A stretch of 64,000 bases of DNA, taken from the NCBI GenBank assembly GCA_963978905.1, contig OZ022256.1:22445743-22509742 (forward strand), given 5' to 3'. Origin of the DNA: Trichostrongylus colubriformis. Its lineage: Eukaryota > Nematoda > Chromadorea > Rhabditida > Trichostrongylidae. Below the pieces are notes generated by a model. The model was not told the origin of the DNA. It saw only the letters and a list, made by a program, of their open reading frames with translations, and made no database searches. Below, piece after piece: positions 12,301 through 22,429 of the stretch (positions are counted from its first letter, which is position 1; each line of letters begins with the position of its first letter). The position numbers and the translations under genes are program-made.

Positions 12301-15300
12301 GACAGAGGAAGACTACTGCAACAGTCCGTAATATAAAACTTTAGCAATGAGAATATCAAATTCGCCTTCCATTAGTGATTTGCCCGCTGCGCAAAAAATC
12401 TAGTCTGTCGCAACACTTATCAACACTTGTACGTCACCTTTCTATTGCAACTAACACACAAATAGTACACAAACTGCGAGTTGAGAAAAAAAGTACTTTG
12501 CTGGAACTTTTCCGGGAGGGCCCATTTAGAGCACTGTCCACGATCATTTAGAGGCTAACATCAACTTCCTGCTTTTTTTTGTTCTTCTCGGAATCCATTT
12601 AAAACCTCCTCATGGAGGTGATTCGGTAAGCTGATTCATATTAAGCGCAAACGCCTGATCCTGTTCTTCTTTCCTTCTCTTCATCCTAGTATGTACGTAT
12701 TGCTGAATGACATTGGCTCCACCTTCGGTAGGAAGCTTAAGTATGTGATCAGCGCACCGAATACAAGTCTCTGGGAATCTTTTCTTCCCCAAGTCGTAAT
12801 TTGTACAGTAGTGATTTTCGGACAGTGCCGAAAGGAATTACTTTGAATGCATCAAAGAAATGTACGATATGCATACACATATGTATGAACCAGTTGGCTG
12901 GCGCACACTACTGCCCGCGATTCACAGCAATGTGGTGAGAAATGGATTTGATGAATACCGATTGATCAGTGTGACTACCGAATTTATCCGTCGCCTTCAC
13001 TGCTATTATTCAATTCGAAAGCTCTGTAGAGGGAAGTAAACTTACACCCAACGTCACACATATCCAAGGGTGACCGATATAAGCAAACTGGAATAAGTTC
13101 GTCGCAAATTCGCGCGGTAGTGTGAGCCAGTCAACTGGTAGTAGTAGTAAGCGGTGCACCGGATTTTATCCCACCCACTTCCTAATGACTCTTATCAGCC
13201 CCTGTAAGTCGTTATCAGCTTCGATAAGGCACTGAACACTCCACTGTCTGCCGGAAAAGAGAAAAGGATTTGGTGGCATTCGCTCCTTCACGCCCCTTAT
13301 CGTATCTTATCAACCGTCATCGAGTTGGATCACTCACTGTTAATATTCACGTCCTACTTTGCTAAACATCTGTGAGTGTCAGCGCTCTGGGATCGAGCGG
13401 AAGGCGGAACGGATTTGACGACGTTCGTCTTTCGAGGCTTCTTATCAGCCCTTATCAGCTGCGATCACTTCCGGTCCACCATTGCTAGAGTCCCCTTACC
13501 ACCCTGTATATCACTTGTAAAATCCAAGCTTCCAGCTCCACTGCGACGCGAGATATGAATTTCGCGGCAGAGAGACGGACACACACAGACAGACATACTA
13601 AGCGTTACGGTACTTCGACGCTCCGCGAAACTCTCACCGTCTGATTCTGAACTGTCATCATCCATCGCAGAGTCAGTCTTCGTCGTGTGTCGTCCCGTGC
13701 AGTCTTCTCTTCTTACTGTGCGCAACCGATGCTACTCCACCCCGTACGACGCTCGACGTCCGACATCTTCCCGAGGATGAGCGTAGCCGACAGGATCGTG
13801 GGCATGGAGGGACGCTTACCTCTATGCGAGGTTGCTGGAACTAACAGTGGGCTGGCGTCCCGTTGTCACGTTGTCCCGTTTTCCCTATTTTGCTGAGCAT
13901 TGGTTCGCCCCGTGTTGCGTGTCGCATTTTTAAAGTAGTTGTTGTTTTGTATATGCTGTATTACGTTTATTTATGTTCGCATATTACGTAGTTCATGAAG
14001 TATCTTGGAGCTATGGATTTGAGTATGCCGTTATCTAGAAATACCGAAAGGAAGCCGGAATGCTCTTTATTTAATCGTGATCACGTGTTCGCATAGAGCA
14101 GGTGTTCCTTTTGGTTTAACCGCATCATCATCCGTTTACGTCATCGTTGAGGGAGGTTCATCGTAGTATCTTCGTCAGCGTAGAGGTTATAAGAGCCTAC
14201 TTGTACCAAGCCAAGATCCCGCGTGGCAGGACGAACGAGGCGAGTGCAGGTAAGACTCCTATACAGTATGCCGCACCGTGCCAGGGCGATCCAACGGTCG
14301 GTACTACGGTGCGATTGGAGCGTAGCTGGTGGATTTCCTCGACACGAGGCGGTTCGACAGAGTGCTCAAAAAGTAGTCACCTCCTGCACCAAAACGGTTT
14401 CAATTCTTCATAATAAGATTCATTAGTAAGTTTTCCGTTATTTTTTGAGGCGCCCGGAAAGAAGCCAAGATTCGGGTGTGCTTGAATGGGAAGCATGGGA
14501 TTTCCGTGGACGACTCCTTTTGGGGCACATTTCGCGACCATTCTAGTGTAGCGACACCGGGTAGATGGATGAAGTCTGCATTTGAAAAGGACTAAGCACT
14601 TTCTGTGGCTCTTCTGGGGCGACCTGACGGAGACATGAAGCCTTGCATTTGCACCGGATGTGATCAGTGTGGGGTCAGGTCACCATGAGTGGGTTTACTC
14701 CGTGACGATTGCTTTACAACTAATTCCAAGATCCTGGTTACGTAGATGGTCAGTATGTCAAAGATAAGGGTTGAAGAATAAGGGCAAATATTAGTGAAGG
14801 TAAATATGTAGTAGAGTTGGATATTTCTTATTTGAATGATTAAGTTAGGACAGCTTCCATTGAACACAATTTCTAACTGAAACCAGATACGATCTATGAT
14901 CATGGTGGGAGCTAATCACATAACAGCCCATAATACAATGTCTCACAATAATACTAATTTCGTCTTTTTTCTCGTACAGGAACATTAAATTTGTCTTTTT
15001 TTCTCTCGTTTCTTTAGTGAATTACCCTCCACACAAACTGGTGACCTGACCTCCCGGCACGTTAGTCGGAACACTTGCACGCCACCCCATTTGTACCGGG
15101 AGAACCACAACCACCCACTCCGATGCCACGGGTGGGGGAAATACGCCAAAAATCCGCGTGGCCGCCAGCGACGAGCGGCGCGGCGAGTCCGAGTTGGATT
15201 GTATCGTCTCGGGAAACATGCACATCTAAGATGGCGATCGTGCCCAAACCTAAGGTGAGACATCGCGGGCGGTCGCGTGCGCATCGTTGCTGGGGCGCGC

Positions 15301-18300
15301 CAAACGTTTTGAAGAATGAAGGATGGAGTGGCACCGTAGCGATTTCAACATAGATGCCGAGATCTAATCACATGTATACTCTGCCTCATGTAGTTTCCTA
15401 CATCATGCGCTATAAAAAGTCTAGATGTAGGAAGATTTTTCTATTCCTTTCCATACCTCAATATCCAATCACCAATGATCAGCTACTGATAGTGCAAAAA
15501 GGGTCTGAAGAACTGACGTTCCACGATTTTCCTTGTTGAAAAATCAAACACTTCGGAGACTCAGTTTTGCGCTTATTATATTCAATCACCAAATGAAAAT
15601 GGACTCTTCCATCAGTCATCCGTCTCTAGAGCACCATAAAAGTAGATGCAGCGGTGCTTATACAGGGTGATCCATAAATAGTGCAACACGGTCCTGATCG
15701 TATAACTTTTGTCAGAATCATTGTTATTTCAAATGACGTTATATAAACTTTAGTCAGCCCTTCATGTATAGCAATGAACGGTAGCTACTCGATGTGTCCT
15801 CCTTTTGCCGCGATTATCGCCCTCAGACACTTGGGATACGCTTCTACCATGGGCCGAACAGTTGCTCGAGATGTATTTTCCTAGCTTTTCTCAGAGATGG
15901 CTTCAGCTCTTCCGAATTGTTCCTTTGTTCAAAGCAAGCCTTCTAGTAAAAGATGGCTCAGATAGAAAAATTCATCAGATGATGTACTATGAACAAAAGG
16001 GCTATTCATTCAGGGATATGAGGTCTCGATGAGTGATACGGCGCCTATCCTAAACGCGTTTCGCTCTGTGTGCAGGAGCGTAGTCTTGCTGTAAGCCCAA
16101 CTCTCCACTGTGAAGTGCTTATTGGACCAAGGTAGCAGGTGCTTCCTTGAGTAAGTTTCGATATCCAGTTTAGCCCCTTTTTCGGCAACCACCAGCGGAG
16201 TGAGTCCGGTAGCTCACACCCCTGCCCCAAATCATAACGGATTGAAGCTGCTGCTTGCGATAAACTTTCCTTCCAATTCACAGCCTTCTGTGAAGATTGA
16301 GCAACCACTCTCATATTTTGGGCAAACAGTAGGTCCGTTCCACGATGAAAAATTTCTCGTTAGTGAACACAGCCATCAGATGCACTCCTTGATCGGCCCT
16401 TGCCATTAGCGCCGCACACTTTTCCTTCTTGCCCTTCTTCCTCGCTTCTGTTAAGCCGTGTCTCCTTTGCATCCTATAGGGGTACATATGTAGTTGTTGA
16501 CTGACGACTCTTCACATCGTTATGCAAGGGGCTTCCCATTCGCTGACTACCTTTCCTATACCTATGCATGCACTGCGGTCGATCCGCTTCTTCGCAATCT
16601 TCCTGGGCTCTGAGGCGACAGAGCATACGGGGCGCTCGCATTGAGGAAGACATCCTGTGTTACTTCTTTTCAGTACACTATACACGTTGGAGCTGTTCAC
16701 ATTCAAGAGCTGAGCGATATCTATTGTATTAGGTTGATTCATAATAAAGCGGACAAATGGTAGTGATGATTTCTAGAGATCATAACTCAGTAACGAATTA
16801 ACGAAAATGGACGCGCGAGATACCGTTGGAATGAGTATGAAAAGCTCTTCAAAGTACCGCAAAATAATCACTCCAAAGTAAATTCATTCCGCCACAATGC
16901 CGCACGATTTCAAGCGGTCCAGAGACCACATCCGCAACGTCATACTATTTATATCGCTATCTGGCCAGGAACCCGCGGATATCGGCAGACGTCTGATAGA
17001 AGTTCACAAGGAGCATGCCCCCGGCAGAAGTACACTGTAGTTGTAGCATTCGAAGTTTGCGTCAGGCGACTATTCCATCGAAGACGAAAACCGCGGTTGG
17101 TGGAGCGTACACGGCGTAGAGTACTGGGAGCTGCTCGATGAAGGTACCACAGTATCCGCCGACGTCTACGTTCGTCAATTACGAGAATTGAAGGCCAATG
17201 TCCAAAGTTCGCTACGGCGGCGGTCACATGTCTACTTCCAGCACGACAACGTGTCTACTTCCACAGACCGCACTGCGTAAGATCGACCGAGGCCGAGCTG
17301 CTGTCGTACAGTTGGACCGTACTTCTATACCCACCGTACTCCCCAGACCTGGCCCCTTCAGATTTCCACCTTTTCTCCCACAGCCAACGCCACCTGGACG
17401 GCCAAGACTTCGAAACTCGCGACGAGGTCAAGGCGGCACTCGGCAACTTCTTCGAGCTCCAGCTTCCGGCCTTCTGGAGCAAGGGCATCCATGATCTGCC
17501 TATACCGTGGCAGAAGGTCATCGATAAAGATGGAGTATATTTTGAGTGAATCCCTGTTGTCGTAAAAAAGTTGTACGACAATGATTAAAATTGGTCAATT
17601 TGTCCGATTTATTATGAATCAACCTAATAGTATGTTCGACTTCGCTCGGCGAGCAAATAGCGCATGTGTTTGAATTTGGGGCACCTCGGATGGCAGAGAG
17701 GACAGCGAGCGGTCAAATACTAAGGGTACGTAGGGCAGGGCTTGACGGAGGTACATACATACAAAGCTTTAGGAAGAAACCCATAGTGGCCAAAAAAATT
17801 ATGCTTGAATTTTGTTGCACCATTTATTGATCACCCTGTATAGATGTGGAGAGGCCCTCACTGTTGCGCTCAACCGAAACCGTTATACAATCATCAGCTT
17901 GTGCACTCAGGTGTATATTTTTACCTAGGCCTTCTTTAAAGGCACCATTAGGGGTAAGGGAAAACTGGGATCTGGAAGTACATGCTCTCTGAAACGAACC
18001 TTCTACTTCAGAAGGGGTCACGTGTGGTGAAAATCGCATAAAAAACGCGACTTGGGGTCTTATGGCGGCTCCGCAGCTCGTCATGCCGTTATGCCGTTAT
18101 GCGCCCGGGGGAGTCGACGTGGAGGGGCGGGACAACAATCGCGGCCGGCGGTTGAGACCCTGGCCTGTTTTCAGTCCACTCCATCCAGAGACGCAGAGGA
18201 CGAGAGAGAGGAGGGGGAATTTCGGGTTCCTATTTCTTGGTTTTTTCGCCGTTTTATGTCGTTCTTTTTCTACTGTTATATTACCGAGCACCTCTACTTT

Positions 18301-19644
18301 CGTAATTCCCCAATTTGCCAAAATTGCCCCTAACGGTGTCTTTAAGAGGGATGGGAACTTCCCCCTAAAGAAAGCCTTAGGCTAAAAACATAGGCAAAAG
18401 TAGCACGCGACGCCGAGCACAGTGAAGCGCCTCCACCAACTATATTAGCACCAGGTGAAGGGAGGTGTTCAAAATACGTGGGTCAAATTCAGGCAGAAGC
18501 CGTGGAATTCAAGAGTGCGAATGGTTAGATACGTTGTGAAATAGAACGAGGGGTTATCGCTTAATCAATACGACAAACGATTTACGAGTAATGCAGATTG
18601 TAAAGAGATATCAGATAGAAACAAAACGTCCTACGAGATACCCACACTCTGTACGACGGCGCTTAGCGCGCCCCAGCAACGATGCGCACGCGACCGCACA
18701 CGCTGCCGCACCTTAAGTTTGGATACGATCGCCATCTTAGATATGCAGGTTTCCTGTGACGATTTGTCCCATCTGACTCGCCGCGGGCGGCCACGCGGAT
18801 TTTTGGCGTATTCCCCCCCCCCCCCCACCCCGATGCCGATGCAAGCGGGAGTGCATAAGAACTGTCCAACTAGATCATTGTGTGCGACGAGCTCTTTGCT
18901 GCTCCTGTTCTGAATTGCGCCAATGCATAGGGAACTTGTTGCTTGTCGACCCGAATCTCAGGGTGCGGATTACATACAGTTGGGCAGTCTTAACGCACCC
19001 ACGGCCATCAGCTGTGAGGGAGACTAGCGACAGATTGTGGTGGATGAAATAGTTCATTATTGCTTACATGTCACAGGGACATGTGATATCGCTGAATCGT
19101 GTGGTAGCCAGCAACTGAGGACTATCTGCAAAAGTTAGTTCCCTATGCTTTTTCCCTCTTTCCTTTTGAAATCAACCGGGGTCATGAAAACCCTCTCCCA
19201 CCTTTTTTCTGAGTTGGCCTATCCCTCAACCCCTCTCATCTTAGTACCGAGCGTGATAATTCGTAAAGGATTATCGTAGAATGTATTCGAATGAATTAAG
19301 TAGGGTGCACTTTCACGCACAAATTATCCCTTTTCTAATTACTCATTCGATAGGGTTAGTTGGAAACACAAATTACCCACTTATTAATACAAACATCACA
19401 TTAACTACAAACTAATTCTACGTCTTATACCAGCAATAATATGAATGAAAAGATCTACTAATCTCTCTATAAATCGACTTACTTTATCTGAGCTCTACAT
19501 ACATACCTGTTTGGTATCAGGGCTTTGACTGAATATCATGTCGAATATACAGTAAGCTGTATCATTGATATTTTTTTCGACCACTGTCCAACTATGCTTC
19601 AACAGCTCCTTATCTTCATGACTAAGTTTCTCCAGCACCTCCAT
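6209..19644 (-). CDS. Globin gene (nematode globin family), exons separated by very long introns
   Basis: Four exons on the minus strand (19507-19644, 11002-11085, 7525-7591, and probably 6209-6326) form one continuous frame. The first three give about 96 residues that read as a globin from the A helix to the EF region. Diagnostic residues are Trp in LLKHSW (A helix), Phe in LFPFMK (CD1 region) and His in EFHGLRFMQ (E7, distal). Splice phases agree: 0/0 between exons 1 and 2, 0/0 between 2 and 3, and phase 1 after exon 3. A haem-binding, oxygen-linked cytosolic or membrane-associated role is expected from the family, but the ligand and tissue cannot be inferred. The 8.4-kb first intron holds nested Tc1/mariner elements, and the second holds an RTE pseudogene. 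Exons for the C-terminal helices were not found. Confidence 0.75.
6562..7101. mobile_element. piggyBac-like MITE, CCC...GGG termini
   Basis: Ends are TTAA CCCATAACGGACGG on the left and CCGTCCGTTATGGG TTGA on the right. The inverted repeats run about 30 bases (to CGCCACATGGT). TTAA at the left and a one-base-changed TTGA at the right fit a TTAA target duplication. A second copy of the terminal motif sits just inside at 6597-6613. Lying in the globin intron, it has no coding capacity of its own. Confidence 0.65.
7525..7591 (-). CDS. Globin exon 3 (E-F helix region)
   Basis: A clean acceptor (AATTTCAG) lies just above 7591 and a donor (CG|GTAAGG) just below 7525. The exon is 67 bases, 22 codons plus one base. 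It reads VLQSVVSAIEHPATIDPLCD followed by NL. This follows the distal-His exon and matches the helix E end and EF segment of nematode globins, which typically have ..LDPLCDNLG.. before the proximal His. It starts in phase 0, as exon 2 requires. Confidence 0.75.
7610..7960. repeat. GC-rich dispersed repeat
   Basis: A GC-rich island in AT-rich intron sequence, with a GGCGGCCACGCG block and GCACTCGC units. Related blocks occur at 15105-15302, 18663-18860, 22430-22740 and 47825-47880. The two overlapping open frames (one per strand) are typical of GC-rich repeats and show no protein family. Confidence 0.45.
8290..10080 (+). pseudogene. RTE-type LINE remnant (copy B)
   Basis: Plus-strand fragments in several frames match the nematode RTE order. 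An endonuclease piece near 8530-8620 reads LSLDEATRSVAEDDYIAVAG and then DLKGHVGN. A linker piece near 8990-9090 reads MDVLYEKLDNTQIEK. Reverse-transcriptase pieces near 9490-9590 include FEKAFD, the palm motif A, and ESLIALIRD. A further piece near 9650 reads LHQGASAEP. The RTE protein would nick and reverse-transcribe its own RNA. Many stops, frameshifts and a short A-run (9337-9349) show it is dead. It lies in the globin intron on the opposite strand to the gene. Confidence 0.7.
10081..11001. other. Globin intron, nothing recognised
   Basis: Intronic sequence between exon 3 and exon 2. It holds only short frames on both strands with no recognisable family or repeat. Confidence 0.4.
11002..11085 (-). 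CDS. Globin exon 2 (CD corner and distal histidine)
   Basis: Bounded by a perfect nematode acceptor (TGTTTCAG) above 11085 and a donor (CAG|GTAAGG) below 11002. It has 28 codons, phase 0 at both ends. It reads LFPFMKITKLGDTKRSRE, then MEFHGLRFMQ. The Phe after the Pro is the CD1-type residue that packs on haem, and the His is the E7 distal ligand. It joins seamlessly to the SPDTKQ end of exon 1, so no exon is missing between them. Confidence 0.82.
11320..11340. repeat. Short GACA simple repeat
   Basis: Four to five tandem GACA units lie in the globin intron. Confidence 0.6.
11481..11988. mobile_element. Tc1-like MITE with perfect 24-bp inverted repeats
   Basis: The left terminus CAGTAGCGCTCAAAAGTCTT CGGC is exactly mirrored at 11965-11988. 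CAGT...ACTG ends are typical of Tc1-like elements. TA follows on the right (11989-11990); on the left it is TG, a likely decayed TA. The 508-bp body is AT-rich with no transposase. It abuts a degraded ORF-family copy at 12000. Confidence 0.75.
12000..12205 (-). pseudogene. Degraded copy of NGT-motif ORF family
   Basis: Read on the minus strand, it aligns with the open frame at 63328-63672: VWKDKGTDLYIG against VWKNKSPNLYIG, and VLNGTRM against IVNGTEM, then MINAKNLS against LISAKTLS. In-frame stops break it. A third copy is at 20245-20330 (plus). The function of the family is unknown to me. Confidence 0.5.
12610..12792 (-). other. Unassigned minus-strand ORF, possible exon
   Basis: A 60-codon frame with a basic, charged middle (HTRMKRRKEEQDQAF) and a CIRC pair, ending at TGA. 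Its composition is more protein-like than most frames here, but no splice acceptor of good quality was found upstream and no family is recognised. It lies inside the globin first intron on the same strand. Confidence 0.25.
13140..13600 (+). repeat. Dispersed repeat with CTTATCAG/TATCAGCT motifs
   Basis: Blocks such as CTTATCAGCCCTTATCAGCT and GCGAGATATGAATTTC, followed by a CACACACAGACAGAC run, recur in the same order at 57210-57540. The class is unclear (SINE-like or a non-autonomous LINE end). No coding capacity. Confidence 0.55.
13600..14420. other. GC-richer unassigned stretch
   Basis: Higher GC than its surroundings, with frames on both strands but no recognised protein. A TTATAAGAGCC TATA-like motif near 14188 followed by a GC-rich tract suggests an LTR or promoter fragment, but no direct-repeat partner was found. 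Confidence 0.25.
15105..15302 (+). repeat. Dispersed GC-rich repeat, copy 1 of an inverted pair
   Basis: Contains GCCAAAAATCCGCGTGGCCG, ATCTAAGATGGCGATCGT and GCATCGTTGCTGGGGCGCGC. The reverse complement, with the blocks in mirrored order, lies at 18663-18860. The two copies bracket the nested Tc1/mariner pair, so the intervening 3.4 kb could in principle invert by recombination. Confidence 0.7.
16739..17627 (+). mobile_element. Internally deleted mariner nested in the Tc1-like element
   Basis: Inverted repeats TTAGGTTGATTCATAATAAA at both ends, with TA target duplications at 16737-16738 and 17628-17629. At 889 bp it is about 400 bp shorter than a full mariner. It sits in the HTH-coding start of the host element, splitting the minus-strand frame. 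Confidence 0.85.
16897..17549 (+). pseudogene. Mariner transposase remnant lacking the first catalytic block
   Basis: The frame starts MPHDFKRSRDHIRNVILF and includes an HTH-like ADIGRRLIEVHKEHAPG. SGDYSIEDENRG then runs directly into WWSVHGVEYWELLDEGTTVS, so the TGDEKW block with the first Asp is gone. The second acidic box reads YFQHDN. The 3' end is in another frame and well kept: PPYSPDLAPSDFHLFSHS (third Asp intact), then a DFFE-like tail and WQKVIDKDGVYFE before TGA at 17547-17549. At least one frameshift separates the halves. Confidence 0.75.
17936..18345. mobile_element. TTAA-flanked MITE, family B (short, variant interior)
   Basis: TTAA lies at 17936-17939 and 18342-18345. Ends read AAAGGCACCATTAGGGGTAA and the mirrored TTGCCCCTAACGGTGTCTT. 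The ends resemble those of 5146-5689, 44930-45475 and 58014-58628, but the interior is different and is instead shared with 41690-42010 (TGGGGTCTTATGGCGG and GACGCAGAGGACGAG-type blocks). Confidence 0.7.
18663..18860 (-). repeat. Dispersed GC-rich repeat, copy 2 of an inverted pair
   Basis: Mirror of 15105-15302: GCGCGCCCCAGCAACGATGC, ATCGCCATCTTAGATATGCA and CGGCCACGCGGATTTTTGGC. It ends in a poly-C run (about 18816-18829) where the partner has only five to six C, a likely slippage expansion. Confidence 0.7.
19507..19644 (-). CDS. Globin exon 1 (A to C helix), probable start
   Basis: Exactly 46 codons between an acceptor (CTATTCCAG) above 19644 and a donor (CAG|GTATGT) below 19507, in phase 0 at both ends. 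It begins MEVLEKLSHEDKELLKHSW and ends FDMIFSQSPDTKQ, the A-helix Trp and the BC region with conserved Pro of globins. Because ATG follows the AG directly, this could be an SL trans-splice site and the true start, or an internal exon whose N-terminal extension lies upstream. Confidence 0.8.
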
Positions 19645-19895
19645 CTGGAATAGTGAATAGCTTACGTTTACTGATTTTATCCAACAAAAAAAAGCAGGGA
19701 TGCTACAAAACGGAGACGAACGGATGTGAAGTTTGACAGGAGTTTCCTAATCCATCATAGCCGTCATAAGCTGCTCATTACTTCAGGCCGGTCCATAATC
19801 TGATGGCAGACAATGATTGCTCCATCCATCCGCGTTTGAGCATGATTTGAAGACACCAAAGGAGCGACTGTTTTCTTGTTGTACGCCAATAGTAT

Positions 19896-19995
19896 GGTTA
19901 GTATGGAAATATTTATTGACCTAACGTTTCGACCTTCCCGTCTTCTTAGACGGGAAGGTCGAAACGTTAGGCCAATAAATACTCCCATACTAACC
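19896..19995. repeat. Palindrome made of two inverted hammerhead-like motifs
   Basis: Arms of about 48 bases run from GGTTAGTATGG to CTTCCCGTCT with a four-base loop (TCTT) and then the mirror, with only a few mismatches. Each arm contains AACGTTTCGACC or its complement GGTCGAAACGTT, plus an AATAAATA stretch. The same GGTCGAAACGTCAGGCC block occurs beside the PLE remnants at 2 kb and 62 kb. Confidence 0.7.
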
Positions 19996-20244
19996 ACTAG
20001 ACAGAAGCCTCAAGGAAGCTCGAAGCTTTTCACCCGTAGAACATATCGCGGTTATCCGCGATTGGATGATTTTCGTAAGTAAAGGAAAGAGTATTTACAC
20101 AACATTTTATCCGGTTAGGAGATAAGAGACTTACACAAGATTCCCCTAGCAGAAATTGACGCTCTAATTGCATACGTCAGTTTTCCATATTATACTATCA
20201 TATAATTCTATGTCAGTATTTCATATACCAGCCATCACGATCAC

Positions 20245-20330
20245 ATTCACCAGCCATCACGATTTTGAATGGAACTATAGAATGTGCGGCGCATCCCACA
20301 GAGGGGATTGATTATGCCAAAAAACTTTAT
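20245..20330 (+). pseudogene. Short third copy of NGT-motif ORF family
   Basis: The plus strand reads TILNGTIECAAHPTEGIDYA and then KKL, which aligns with VLNGTRMCDTSPGEMINAKN at 12 kb and IVNGTEMRGNPQKRLISAKT at 63 kb. Upstream, the CCAGCCATCACGAT sequence is duplicated (near 20228 and 20249). The frame continues to about 20597, but similarity is seen only in this block. Confidence 0.4.
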
Positions 20331-20689
20331 CCTTTTATTTCATATACCACTACTAACATCTTATTGGCTCAAAACGAAAACAATCGAAATATCATGCCAA
20401 GGTCCCAACAGTTAGAGCGTGAGAACACCGGAAAGCTTGTCATGCCCGATTGTGGAATATGGAACTCGACACGCCAAGTAGTGCAACAGCAGAGAAAGAA
20501 CCAGATGGAACGACCAGAAACACGGCATTGGACTCTCTCTCTGACTCCTTTGCTTTCGCGCTCCCTGTGTCGTGCACGACTTCTTTATCCCCGTTAGGCC
20601 GTGCGTGAAATATACGCGCATTTGTCATCGTCTAGGCCTTGCCGTTCAAAGGGGATAAGCGGACTCACGCGCTGGGGTCCTATCGCGCA

Positions 20690-21730
20690 TCTACCGTAAC
20701 CATGGAATGTTCTGCACCGCGCCGGCTTCAGGCCCAAAATCATTCCTCGTCAAGTAGTCTCTGCTCGTCCTGCGTTCCGAGCGATTGATTACGACGCCGC
20801 TCTCCACTGTCCGCGCAGTGTCATCCAGCGCACCGTCGTCTCCGAAGAACATCCCTGCGCAGCTGCTTCCCCAAGCAGCCCCTGGTGCGCAGCCGTCGTC
20901 GACCATCGAGGAACATCGTCGCGAGGATGTGGCATGGAGAAAGCAGGAACTTCCGTCCTTTGCTGGTGAGCGCCCGGACGTGCCGACGAAACCATGGTCG
21001 ACGCCGCCAAGCACGACGGAAGGGTTGGTTAGCCCTCGGCGCCCCCTAGTGAGGAGAGGACCGATCCCGTAGGTTTCTTTAAGTTAGGCGTTTTACCTTA
21101 TTTGTGAAGTAGGCATAAATGCCGTTATAGTATGTTGTGTTCGTGTTGTGTACGAGTATATATCTAAGTGTTTTTGGTACATATTGCTTGTGGGGGTCAA
21201 TCAATATGTTGCGCATGTGTCAATAACCATTTATTGATTGGTCAGTTGTCAGTTACAACATCAGAGGTTTGGTTGATTAATGTCCGTCTGGGGGTAAAAC
21301 GGGGTACATCGACACCAAGCGCAGTGGACGAGGCGCAGTCGGTGGGCCGAGAGGTCGTGGTGCAGTAGAAGTCGTATGTCTGGGGCATCCAGGGTAGGAC
21401 CGCTCGTCATCGTGTGGCAGGCGAAGTATTGGGCGCAATTCCCTGGCATACCCTCTCGGCACACGGCGCGGATGGCTCCACACTATTTGCCACCTTGCCC
21501 CGTGGAGTCGTCTCGCGTCGCGACACCCTGTATCACTAGCCACGGATGAGCAGATGCAGACGGCGAATAACTTTGCCAAGCCGCGAGCGCTGCCTCGCCC
21601 TCACAGCATTTCCGCCAGTAAAGCGCTGCACTTCGAAGAGATTGCGATGCGACGAAATTGCCTCAAAGATCTTAGAGGCACGCTTCCAACGCCGAGACAA
21701 TTCCTCCATAGCTGGTCTTTTCATTAACTG
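20690..21730. other. GC-rich stretch with unassigned ORFs
   Basis: A strongly GC-rich kilobase in an AT-rich region. On the plus strand (20785-21072) a Pro/Ser-rich frame contains WRKQELPSFAGERPD, faintly like the LP.F.GE motif near the start of Pao/BEL gag proteins. On the minus strand, frames cover 21261-21724. No protease, RT or integrase motif and no LTR pair were found. It may be a fragment of an LTR element or an unannotated gene. Confidence 0.25.
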
Positions 21731-21956
21731 GAAGCGTTGATCTCAGCTTTGATTTCCTTCATTTCCCCTTTTGGTGCCTTCAACGAAGAACATGGTACAG
21801 CACCCATGATTCAGAGGACCCCACTATGAAGTGCCCGCAATAATAGTTTACGATATTTCTTCCCTCCACATTGATACAATACCGCTAACACTTTTTGAAA
21901 AATTGACACCTGGCGACGGATCAATCCGCCCAAACCGTTGCACCGTCATACATTTT

Positions 21957-22200
21957 TGCATTGTGGAAACAGAAAGTTACGTGAACAGTCCCACTCTCCG
22001 TTTCCAACCGCGGCGGACGACGGGACGAGGCTTTCGTTTGAAGGTCCCGCCCACCTGGCCAATAATTTGGGGAACTGCATCTTGGCCGAATTTTTACTTT
22101 TCGCGTGAAAGTTTACATGCGGCACCTATTAGGCAAATACAGCATAAACTAAGGGTAACAAAGAGACTAATTTTCCCGCCGACGATTGCTTCGAGCATTA
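21957..22200 (+). mobile_element. Right half of foldback MITE, family A
   Basis: Collinear with the right half of 3767-4200: GAACAGTCCCACTCTCCGTT, GCGGACGACGGGACGAGGCT, then TTTTTACTTTTCGCGTGAAA and an eroded right end CGACGATTGCTTCGAG. The left arm is missing. Confidence 0.75.
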
Positions 22201-22429
22201 GGACCAGTACGTATTCCAGAATAACGACAACATGATTACCCAGACAACTCGTCTGCATGCAATGCTAAATAGGTGAAATAGGTGAAAAAACACACAACGT
22301 GATTTAACCTGTTGTAAAGCTCGCATTTCCACACTAAAACAAGCACTCCCTTTGCCTAATACAGAAGGATATTGTAGTATTGTAGTTCTACAGTCCCAAA
22401 TGGAGAGGGAAAGGACTTTTGAAGCATTC

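Larger units (their letters stand above)
15663..17838 (-). mobile_element. Tc1/mariner-superfamily element carrying a nested mariner
   Basis: Termini CAGGGTGATCCATAAATAGT (left) and the mirrored ATTTATTGATCACCCTG (right) are flanked by TA on both sides (15661-15662, 17839-17840). Minus-strand transposase fragments run across it: an HTH segment IDIAQLLNVNSSNVYSVLKR (near 16715-16655), a catalytic-type LQQDYAPAHRAK segment (near 16085), and KLDIETYSRKHL. The first acidic box reads FTNEKFF, so Asp has become Asn. Without the 889-bp insert, the element is about 1.29 kb, the usual length for the superfamily. Frameshifts and stops make it dead. Confidence 0.8.

Noticed and set aside
20785..21072. 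Complete Pao/BEL gag gene
   Set aside because: Only one weak LPSFAGE-like motif; no LTRs, protease, RT or integrase. Kept as unassigned GC-rich sequence.
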